Source: CAMDTE01 sp034679985
GTDB taxonomy: Bacteria; Bacteroidota; Bacteroidia; Flavobacteriales; Schleiferiaceae
Reading direction: 5' to 3'
Length of the DNA stretch: 26,062 bases
Assembly: GCA_034679985.1 (NCBI GenBank)
Contig: JAXITR010000030.1
Coordinates: forward strand, 1-26,062
The position numbers were made by a program, and so were the translations under genes. How positions within the stretch are numbered: the first letter of the stretch is position 1; each line of letters starts with the position of its first letter. Below, in pieces: positions 1-6,677 of this stretch. Under the pieces are notes generated by a model. It did not search any database, was not told the origin of the DNA, and saw only the letters and a program-made list of their open reading frames with translations.

Positions 1-555
1 ACGCTTGAAGTATTCACTACTAAGGACCGGGCGCATTCCAATATCTTGGTGCACAACCAGTTTGCATTGCGCGATTTGTGGGAACAGTCGGAACCGTTGG
101 GGGCTTTTGTGGAGCCCAAATGGCTGAACGCTTTAAAGCGCAACTATTGGCTTCCTTTGTTGACGCTGCTCATCAGCATGGGTGCCTGGTTGTTGGGGCG
201 GTTTCGGCCCGTTCGTCCGATGGGGCCTACAGCCTTCGCCCGAGAACTGGATTTGTACGAGCGCAAATTGTTGTTGCCCTTGCTGCTGGAGGGTCCGGGC
301 CGAAAATGGACCTCGCACGAGCTGGATGAGCTGTTGGAAACGTCGGACAAGTCTTGGGACAACCAGCGCAAGATTCGAAAAACAACCATCAACGATCTGA
401 ACCGCAAAGCATTGCTTCATTTGGAGCTTTCCTTGCTCATTTCCGACGAACGCGATGCGGAAGACCGTCGGGAAAAGCGGTACTTTGTGGTGCCGGAGGT
501 GCTGCCGTTTCGACGCGATCTGGTAGACCTGCTCCAACAAGCGGCAAATTTTTGA
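1..555 (+). CDS. C-terminal part of a membrane protein with a winged-helix-like cytoplasmic tail
   Basis: The frame is open from the first base, so the N-terminus lies outside the window; 184 residues are visible. A hydrophobic stretch at about residues 48-66 (core WLPLLTLLISMGAWLL) looks like one transmembrane helix, followed by a basic, proline-containing linker (GRFRPVRP). The remaining 115 or so residues are charged and helical. They begin with LDLYERKLLLPLLLEG and include KIRKTTINDLNRK, which resembles the recognition helix of a winged-helix DNA-binding domain, but I cannot assign a family. Bacteroidota often have proteins with a periplasmic sensor, one membrane helix and a C-terminal helix-turn-helix; that is an inference here. 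A TTG at 46 is in frame, but nothing suggests the gene starts there. paaG follows after 17 bases. Confidence 0.6.
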   Translation, partial: TLEVFTTKDRAHSNILVHNQFALRDLWEQSEPLGAFVEPKWLNALKRNYWLPLLTLLISMGAWLLGRFRPVRPMGPTAFARELDLYERKLLLPLLLEGPGRKWTSHELDELLETSDKSWDNQRKIRKTTINDLNRKALLHLELSLLISDERDAEDRREKRYFVVPEVLPFRRDLVDLLQQAANF

Positions 556-572
556 CGAAAACGCAACGATCC

Positions 573-1352
573 ATGAACCAACCCATTGACATCCAGCACC
601 TCGACGGTGTTTGCCTCATCACGCTCAACCGTCCGGACAAGTTCAACAGCTTCAACCGGGAGCAAGCCCTGGCGCTGCAAGAGGCCCTGCGCGCAGCCAA
701 CGAGGACCCCGCCGTGCGCTGCGTCTCGTTGACGGGAGGTGGCAAGGCCTTTTGCGCCGGACAGGATTTGGGGGAAGCCATTGACCCCAACGGCCCCGGA
801 ATGCGCACCATTCTGACCGAGCACTACAACCCCTTGGTGCTGCAAATTCGCGCTTTGAGCAAGCCCGTGGTGGCCGCCGTCAACGGCGTTGCTGCTGGAG
901 CAGGTGCCAGTTTGGCTTTGGTGTGCGATGTGGTGGTGGCGTCGGAGAAAGCATCGTTTGTGCAGGCGTTTACCAGCATCGGCTTGATTCCGGATTCGGG
1001 AGGCACGCTGACGTTGCCGCGGTTGATCGGTTTTGGTCGGGCCAGTGCCACCATGCTTCTGGGGGACCGGATGACGGCGCAAGACGCCCTCGCTGCGGGA
1101 ATGATCTATCGGGTATTTCCGGCCGACTCCTTCGCGGAAGATGCGTTGAACGTAGCGCGCGAGTTGGCCCAGCGGCCCACGCGGGCGTTGGCGTTGGTTA
1201 AGGAAGCCCTGAATGCGTCCATTTTTGCGGACCTGGAGGCCCAACTGCACACGGAGCTGCATTTGCAATTGGCCGCTGCGGAAACCGACGACTTCAAGGA
1301 AGGCGTTGCGGCCTTTTTGGAAAAACGAACCCCCAATTTTCGCGGACACTAA
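573..1352 (+). CDS. paaG: 1,2-epoxyphenylacetyl-CoA isomerase PaaG (crotonase family)
   Basis: This 259-residue crotonase-fold enzyme is assigned to the step of phenylacetate catabolism that converts ring-1,2-epoxyphenylacetyl-CoA to the oxepin-CoA. The length fits PaaG (about 262). Motifs seen are FCAGQDL (residues 60-66), the oxyanion-hole segment AAGAGASLAL, and AFTSIGLIPDSGG with Asp141, the position of the catalytic Asp in PaaG. Both Glu residues of true enoyl-CoA hydratases are replaced (Ser113 and Phe133), which favours the isomerase over a PaaF-type hydratase. The C-terminus FLEKRTPNFRGH is also typical of PaaG. The ATG at 573 was chosen because the crotonase fold begins directly after it; the frame stays open upstream but only as a shadow of the previous gene. 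paaH follows after 14 bases, so the two are probably co-transcribed. Confidence 0.88.
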   Translation: MNQPIDIQHLDGVCLITLNRPDKFNSFNREQALALQEALRAANEDPAVRCVSLTGGGKAFCAGQDLGEAIDPNGPGMRTILTEHYNPLVLQIRALSKPVVAAVNGVAAGAGASLALVCDVVVASEKASFVQAFTSIGLIPDSGGTLTLPRLIGFGRASATMLLGDRMTAQDALAAGMIYRVFPADSFAEDALNVARELAQRPTRALALVKEALNASIFADLEAQLHTELHLQLAAAETDDFKEGVAAFLEKRTPNFRGH

Positions 1353-1366
1353 CCGTTCCCCTGCTC

Positions 1367-2509
1367 ATGAAAGTAATTGTTATTGGAGCCGGCGCCATGG
1401 GCTCCGGAATCGCTCAAGTTTTGGCCCAAGCGGGCGAGTCTGTGGTGGTGTACGACACGAAGCCGGAAATGCTGACGAAGTCGGCCCAACGACTGGCCCA
1501 GACCCTGGAAACCCTGGTTGCCAAGGGGAAATTCACCCAAATTCAGGCCGACGCCCTCCACGAACGCATTGCCTACAGCGACAACCTGCGGGACGGAGAA
1601 GGTTCCGAATTGGCGATTGAGGCCATTTACGAAAACCTGGAGGCCAAGCGTTCGGTGTTCCGAATTCTGGACGATTTATTGCCAGAAACCGCTGTTTTGG
1701 CCTCCAACACCAGCTCGTTGAGCATCGCCTCGTTGGCTTCTGGCATTCATCGGCCCGAACGCGTGGTGGGCTTGCACTTTTTCAATCCCGCACCGCTGAT
1801 GCCCTTGGTGGAGGTGGTGCCCTGCCTGACTACCGCGCCCGAAACGGTGGAACGCTGCTTGGCTTGGGTTGCTGGATGGAAGAAAACGGGGGTTGTGGCG
1901 CAAGACACGCCCGGGTTCATCGTCAACCGGGTGGCGCGTCCGTACTACGGCGAAGCCCTACACATGGAGGAAACCCAGGTGGCCGATCGCGCTACCATTG
2001 ATTGGGCCCTAACCACCCACGGCGGCTTTAGAATGGGCCCGTTTGCCCTCATGGACCTCATTGGGCACGACATCAACTACACGGTGACCGAAACCGTTTG
2101 GAAACAGTTCTACTACGATCCGCGGTTCCGTCCGTCCCTGGCGCAGAAGCGCTTGGTGGAGGCGGGAATGCTGGGGCGCAAGACTGGCCGTGGGTTTTAC
2201 GATTACCGCGAAGGGGCCATTCCTCCGACGCCGCACGAAGATGCTGCCTTGGCGCGTACCGTAGTCAACCGCACGTGGGCGATGATCATCAACGAAGCCT
2301 ACGATGCTTTGTACCGGGGTGTTGCCCATGCGGAAGCGATTGACACGGCGATGAAATTGGGCGTGAACTACCCGATGGGGCCCTTCGAAAAGGCCGAACA
2401 GTGGGGGTTGCACGAGGTTGTTGGCGTATTGGATGGCCTGATGGCCGAGACCGGCGATCCGCGGTACCGCGTTTGCCCCTTGCTCCGCAAGGAAGCGGGC
2501 AGCAACTGA
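1367..2509 (+). CDS. paaH: 3-hydroxyacyl-CoA dehydrogenase PaaH (3-hydroxyadipyl-CoA dehydrogenase)
   Basis: This 380-residue NAD-dependent dehydrogenase is expected to oxidise 3-hydroxyadipyl-CoA to 3-oxoadipyl-CoA, the step before thiolysis by the PaaJ-type thiolase found further along. The N-terminal Rossmann domain starts with VIGAGAMGSGIA (residues 5-16). The catalytic pair is His137 and Glu149 in LHFFNPAPLMPLVEVV, and Asn187 in DTPGFIVNRVA is the third conserved residue. Two helical 3HCDH C-terminal domains follow (about 187-285 and 297-372), each with an MGPF motif, as in the PaaH/PaaC type. E. coli PaaH is longer (about 475). A 3-hydroxybutyryl-CoA dehydrogenase is the alternative; the adjacent paaG supports the phenylacetate role. 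The gene is followed by a palindromic element at 2520-2552. Confidence 0.82.
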   Translation: MKVIVIGAGAMGSGIAQVLAQAGESVVVYDTKPEMLTKSAQRLAQTLETLVAKGKFTQIQADALHERIAYSDNLRDGEGSELAIEAIYENLEAKRSVFRILDDLLPETAVLASNTSSLSIASLASGIHRPERVVGLHFFNPAPLMPLVEVVPCLTTAPETVERCLAWVAGWKKTGVVAQDTPGFIVNRVARPYYGEALHMEETQVADRATIDWALTTHGGFRMGPFALMDLIGHDINYTVTETVWKQFYYDPRFRPSLAQKRLVEAGMLGRKTGRGFYDYREGAIPPTPHEDAALARTVVNRTWAMIINEAYDALYRGVAHAEAIDTAMKLGVNYPMGPFEKAEQWGLHEVVGVLDGLMAETGDPRYRVCPLLRKEAGSN

Positions 2510-2519
2510 ACCGTGGAGT

Positions 2520-2552
2520 GATCCAGCGGCGCGGTTCCCGCGCCGCTGGATC
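2520..2552. terminator. Perfect 15-bp palindrome between convergent genes (probable bidirectional terminator)
   Basis: Arms 2520-2534 and 2538-2552 are exact reverse complements around a TTC loop, giving a very stable GC-rich hairpin on either strand. It lies 10 bases after the paaH stop and overlaps the stop codon (2551-2553) of the minus-strand E1 gene. There is no T-run on either side, so it is not a textbook intrinsic terminator. Its position between two convergent units suggests it ends both transcripts or protects their 3' ends. Confidence 0.6.
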
Positions 2553-4609
2553 AATACGCCAGCAACTCCTCCAACGCCTGAGCCACCTTGCTCGCATTGG
2601 GCAAAAGGGTGGCTTCCAGTGTTTTGTTCAATGGTATAGCAGGCACGCGAACGCTGCCCACCAACCGTACGGGGGCGTCCAAGTGCGCAAAGCAGCGGTC
2701 TGAAACACGGCCGGCGACTGCTTGAGCAAACGTTTGCCCCACCATCTCTTCGGTCACTACCAAGCAGCGGTTGTGGGCTTGAACGCGTTCTACCACCAAC
2801 TCCTCGTCCCAGGGGGCCAGGGTGCGGAGGTCAATCACCTCCACGCGGCCGGGCCATTGTTGTGCGGCTTCCAAGCTCCAATAAACCCCCATGCCGTAGG
2901 TCACTACAACCGCCGTCGCTACCGCCGGTTGGGGTTCTGCTTCCAAAACGCGTCTGCCCACACCAAACGGCAAAACATAATCCACCGACGGTTCCACGGT
3001 CTTGGCCCCTTCGGTGCCTTTTATTTTGCTCCAATACAGGCCTTTGTGCTCCAGCAACAGAACCGGGTTGGGGTCCAAAAACGCCGCCTTCATCAATCCT
3101 TTGAGGTCCGCACCGGTGGAGGGGTACGCCACTTTAATGCCCGCAATATTGGTTACAATACTTTCCACGCTGGAACTGTGGTACGGGCCTCCGCTGCCGT
3201 AGGCACCAATGGGCACACGCACCACCGCGCTGGCGGGCCACTTACCGTTAGACAGGTAGTAGCTGCGGGAAAGCTCCGTGAACAACTGGTTCAATCCGGG
3301 CCAGATGTAGTCTGCAAACTGAACTTCCACAATGGGTTTCAAGCCCACCGCGGACATCCCAACGGTGCTGCCGATGATGAAGGCTTCTTGGATGGGGGTG
3401 TTGAAAACGCGGTGGCTGCCAAACTGTTGGGCCAACGTGGCCGCCTCGCGGAACACCCCCGCCCAAGCGATGACCGACGTCTTGGCCGTACAACAGGGCT
3501 TCCGGATGTTGCTCCAAAACCTCGCGCAAGGCAAACAGCGCGCAGTCCACCATGACGGTTCGTTCTTTGCCCGCGGGAGCGCGCTCGCCGCGCTCGGCAA
3601 CCGCCGGGGTTGGTGCCATTGCATGCACCAATAAGTCCTCTGGGCGCGGGTCTTCCGCCGCCAAGGCGCGCTGGTAGTCCGCCGCCACCAAGGATTCCGC
3701 ATCGGCCAAAACGGCATCGAGCTCCGCTTGGGTGAAGCCGTTGTCCAGCAAAAAGGTTTGCAATTTGGGCAGCGGATCACGAAGCGCGTGCTCTTCCAAA
3801 TCGTCGCGGTACCACTCTTTGCGCACTCCGGACGTATGGTGGTTGAGCAGCGGCACCCGTGCGTGCACCAGATGGGGTTGACGAGTCTCGCGCATGGCCC
3901 GCAGGGCGTCTTGCAGTGCGTGGCGGCAGGCCGAATAATCGGATCCGTCCACGCTCAACACGCGAATTCCCTTGAAGCCTGCGGCGTACTCCGCTGCGTT
4001 CTGGGCGCGCGTTTCTGCAGCGTTGGCGGAAATGTCCCAGCCGTTGTCTTGCACCACAAACAAGAGCGGAAACTGCTTGAGGGCGGCCATCTGCAAGGCT
4101 TCCGCCACCTCGCCCTCGGTCATGGCCGCGTCGCCAATGGAACAAACCGAAATGGGCTTGGCTGCTGCTTCTTCCGGCGAAAAGAGTCCCATTAACTCCT
4201 TGTATTGGAGGCCCATGGCCGCGCCTGCGGCGGGAATGGCTTGCATTCCGGTGGCGCTGGACTGGTGGGGGATCTTGGGCTTGTCTGGATCGTTCAGCGA
4301 CGGGTGGCTGTAGTAGGTGCGCCCGCCGGAGAAAGGGTCGTCTCGCTTGGCCAGCAGCTGAAGCATGAGGTCGTAGGGCGTCGTACCAATGGAGAGCAGC
4401 AAGGCGTCGTCCCGGTAGTACGGGTACACAAAATCATGGGGCGTGAGCAATTGGCCCAACGCTATTTGAATGGCTTCGTGGCCTCGGGCTGTGGCGTGCA
4501 CATAGGTGGACGTAACCTCGCGGTTGGCCTCGTACAATTCCGTCATGGCCTTGGCCGTGACCATGTGGCGATACGCCTGCAGCAGCGGGTTTTCGGCTTT
4601 TTTCTTCAT
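2551..4609 (-). CDS. Fused 2-oxoacid dehydrogenase E1 alpha/beta (branched-chain type), frameshifted
   Basis: This is the thiamine-diphosphate-dependent E1 of a 2-oxoacid dehydrogenase complex, most likely the branched-chain one, with alpha and beta subunits in one chain as is common in Bacteroidota. The alpha part carries YPYYRDDALLLSIG and the ThDP/Mg motif GDAAMTEG ... VVQDNGW. The beta part carries NTPIQEAFIIG (ThDP-contacting Glu) and GAYGSGGPYHSS. The two halves sit in different frames: the alpha frame reads GQDVGHRLGGGVPRGG, while the beta frame reads on as GVFREAATL. Removing one base from the C5 run at 3456-3460 restores LGGVFREAATL and a 685-residue product, a normal length for the fusion. 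Start 4609 is preferred over the upstream ATG at 4663 because its ATG overlaps the stop of the DUF3078 gene in an ATGA, implying translational coupling. E2 and E3 are not in the window. Confidence 0.85.
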
Positions 4610-5529
4610 AATTTCTGTGCTCCCAGGGTGTACGACAGGCCTACGCCCAATAATTGTTTCCATTGAATGCCGGAGGCATCCAGCTTGCCGTCTGCGTTGC
4701 TGTCTCGAACCAAAACATCGCGATCGTAAATGCTCTGCACCCGGGCCGTCACGGACAAAAATGACGTGGCTCTGATCAACAACAAAACGTCGGCGTTAAC
4801 GTCCACCCACTGCGGGTTCTGGATGTAATTTGAATACAGATCCAAGCGAGCGTCTACCTTGAGTGCCGGAATAAAATCGCGTTTGTAGCGCAGATTGAAA
4901 TAGGCCCCCACTTCGTTTCGAAACTGTTCTCCCACAACAACGCCAAAGGCCCCTTCAGCGCTCAGTCGCGGATCGCGAACCACGGTCAACTTACTCGTAA
5001 CGGGCGAAAGGTACATTTCCAAACCGTTGCGTTTGTACGTGGCTCCTGCCCCCGCCAATCCGTATCCCGGGGCCAAAAAGCGGGAAATATAAGCGGAATC
5101 CGGGTCCGTAGGCTTGCTGTAACCGTTGAACGACTGGGATTTCAAGCTGGCAAATCCAGAAACTTTGAACTCTCCCGCTTTCTTGGTTTCGTGGTCCACG
5201 CGGAGGTTGTACTCCAGCTTGTCGTCCGTCTTAATAAACAAGTCCCCTTGGTAGTTCCCCGCGTAGTTGATGTCCAACATTTGGTGCGCAGACAACCGAT
5301 TGTGGGTGTATTTCAGTTGTTGGCGCACCACCACCCCCAGGTTCAAACTGCTTTGACCCCCCGCATTCCAGTTTTTCAGTGCGGTTTGGTTGCCGGAAAC
5401 GCTGTACAATCCCGAGTACTTCCAGACATCGGGTCGGGCAGGCAACACAGAAACGGACGGTTCGGCCGTTTGCGCGCGCAATCCAGCAACCAGCGCTCCC
5501 AGTGCAACGGACGTGGCCCAATACCGCAT
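4606..5529 (-). CDS. DUF3078-type outer-membrane beta-barrel protein
   Basis: A 307-residue protein with an N-terminal signal peptide (hydrophobic ATSVALGALVAGLRA, likely cleavage near AQTAEP). The mature part shows alternating aromatic and polar beta-strand patterns. It has the WNAGGQSSLNLG segment, followed by LDINYAGNYQGDLFIKTDDKLEYNL, shown here only in part as NYQGDLFIKTDDKLEYN, which I recognise from the DUF3078 family of Bacteroidota. The likely location is the outer membrane; the function of this family is unknown. Its start is immediately next to the stop of the upstream hydratase-family gene (5530-5532), and its stop overlaps the E1 start by four bases, so it lies inside the operon. 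Confidence 0.75.
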   Translation of the reverse strand: MRYWATSVALGALVAGLRAQTAEPSVSVLPARPDVWKYSGLYSVSGNQTALKNWNAGGQSSLNLGVVVRQQLKYTHNRLSAHQMLDINYAGNYQGDLFIKTDDKLEYNLRVDHETKKAGEFKVSGFASLKSQSFNGYSKPTDPDSAYISRFLAPGYGLAGAGATYKRNGLEMYLSPVTSKLTVVRDPRLSAEGAFGVVVGEQFRNEVGAYFNLRYKRDFIPALKVDARLDLYSNYIQNPQWVDVNADVLLLIRATSFLSVTARVQSIYDRDVLVRDSNADGKLDASGIQWKQLLGVGLSYTLGAQKL

Positions 5530-6303
5530 TTAACCCTTGCTTTTGAACGCCGCAATGGCGTTTTTCGTGAAATCACTCAATACCAGACGGCCGCTGATGG
5601 CTGCGCGCTCGGGAAGAAGTTCGTCCCAGTGTTCGGTTCCCTGCCACAGGACGCGTTTCAGGTCCGCCATGGCCTCCGGGCTGGACGCAGCCAATCGCTG
5701 CGCCAACTCGGCCACCGCTGCGTCCAATTCCGTGTGGGTGTCGAACACCTCCGCATACAGTCCGTGCTTCTCCGCCCATTCCGCGCTGCGGAAACGGGTG
5801 GCGTCAATGGCCAACTGGCTCATGCCGCTCAAGCCTACCTTCCGTTCGACCGCCGGACCCACTACAAACGGGCCAATGCCCACCGCCAATTCGCTCAACT
5901 TAACGGCAGCTGAGCTGTGCGCCAAGCAATAGTCCACAGAGGAAGCCAATCCCACGCCTCCGCCCACGGCCTTGCCCTGAATGCGGCCTACCACCAGCTT
6001 GGGACAAGTTCTGAGGGCGTTGATGACGTTGGCAAACCCCATGAAGAACCGATCGCCCGTTGCTGCGTCCGCAATCGTGCTCAATTCATCAAAACTGGCG
6101 CCGCCGCAAAAAACCTTTTCCCCGGCACTTTGGAGCACCACCACCCGGACCTCCGGATTGGAACCTGCGGCGCGAACGGCGTCCGCCAACGCGGCCAAAA
6201 CCAGGCCGGGCAAGGAGTTGCTCAACGGGTGAAAAAAGGTAATGGTGCCAATTCCGTGGGCCACCTCCGTGGTGACCCCGCCTGCGAGGACTGCGTCATT
6301 CAT
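5530..6303 (-). CDS. Enoyl-CoA hydratase/isomerase family protein (PaaF- or LiuC-like)
   Basis: A 257-residue crotonase-fold protein. Motifs are FCGGASFDEL (CoA/oxyanion region), GKAVGGGVGLA and KLSELAVGIGPF. Compared with classical hydratases, the first catalytic Glu position is Gly118 and the second is retained as Glu138. This one-Glu GGGVGL ... LSE pattern resembles bacterial 3-methylglutaconyl-CoA hydratases (leucine catabolism) more than PaaF. The gene sits between paaZ/ABM and a branched-chain-type E1, so either dehydroadipyl-CoA hydration or leucine breakdown is plausible. The start at 6303 gives a normal crotonase N-terminus; the frame extends upstream to 6480 only as a shadow of the ABM gene. 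The gap to ABM is 14 bases. Confidence 0.75.
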   Translation of the reverse strand: MNDAVLAGGVTTEVAHGIGTITFFHPLSNSLPGLVLAALADAVRAAGSNPEVRVVVLQSAGEKVFCGGASFDELSTIADAATGDRFFMGFANVINALRTCPKLVVGRIQGKAVGGGVGLASSVDYCLAHSSAAVKLSELAVGIGPFVVGPAVERKVGLSGMSQLAIDATRFRSAEWAEKHGLYAEVFDTHTELDAAVAELAQRLAASSPEAMADLKRVLWQGTEHWDELLPERAAISGRLVLSDFTKNAIAAFKSKG

Positions 6304-6317
6304 GACGCAAAGGTAAC

Positions 6318-6677
6318 TCAGGGCCGGGGAAGCGAGGCGTCTCTGCGGAACACAGAAGACTCCTCCACGCGGCAAACCACGGACCGGTACGCGTCGTACC
6401 AAACCGCGCGGCCGTTCGCTTTGGCCTCCCGGTGCAACGCGTGGTGCTTCCACGCATCTACCGCCGCCCGGTCTTGCCAATAACTGATGAAAATGGCCGA
6501 CTCCCCTTGGCGTACCGTTTCGTACCCCAGGTAACCCGGAAGTCCTTCCACCGTGCGCAGGGTGGCGTCGTCCATGCGATCGTAGTCCGGTTGGTCCAAC
6601 GACCGCTCGCTCAAAAACAACACCGCGTAGGCGCCTTCCAACAGCGAAAATTCCTCACGAATGAACGGATTAGGCAT
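6318..6677 (-). CDS. Antibiotic biosynthesis monooxygenase (ABM) domain protein
   Basis: A 119-residue protein of the dimeric alpha+beta barrel type. The diagnostic stretch is SYWQDRAAVDAWKHHALHRE followed by AKANGRAVWYDAYRSVVCRVE, the common C-terminal signature of ABM-domain enzymes. The N-terminal half carries a strand (GAYAVLFLSER) and LEGLPGYLGYE-like geometry (VEGLPGYLGYE). Its start overlaps the end of paaZ by eight bases, so translation is probably coupled. Small ABM proteins often act on quinone-like or aromatic intermediates or dispose of reactive species. A role in handling side products of the phenylacetate ring-cleavage route is a guess from context only. Confidence 0.72.
   Translation of the reverse strand: MPNPFIREEFSLLEGAYAVLFLSERSLDQPDYDRMDDATLRTVEGLPGYLGYETVRQGESAIFISYWQDRAAVDAWKHHALHREAKANGRAVWYDAYRSVVCRVEESSVFRRDASLPRP

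Noticed and set aside
4610..4663. Upstream ATG at 4663 as the E1 start
   Set aside because: It would extend E1 into the end of the DUF3078 gene with a sequence unlike E1 N-termini; the ATGA overlap at 4606-4609 gives a better start.
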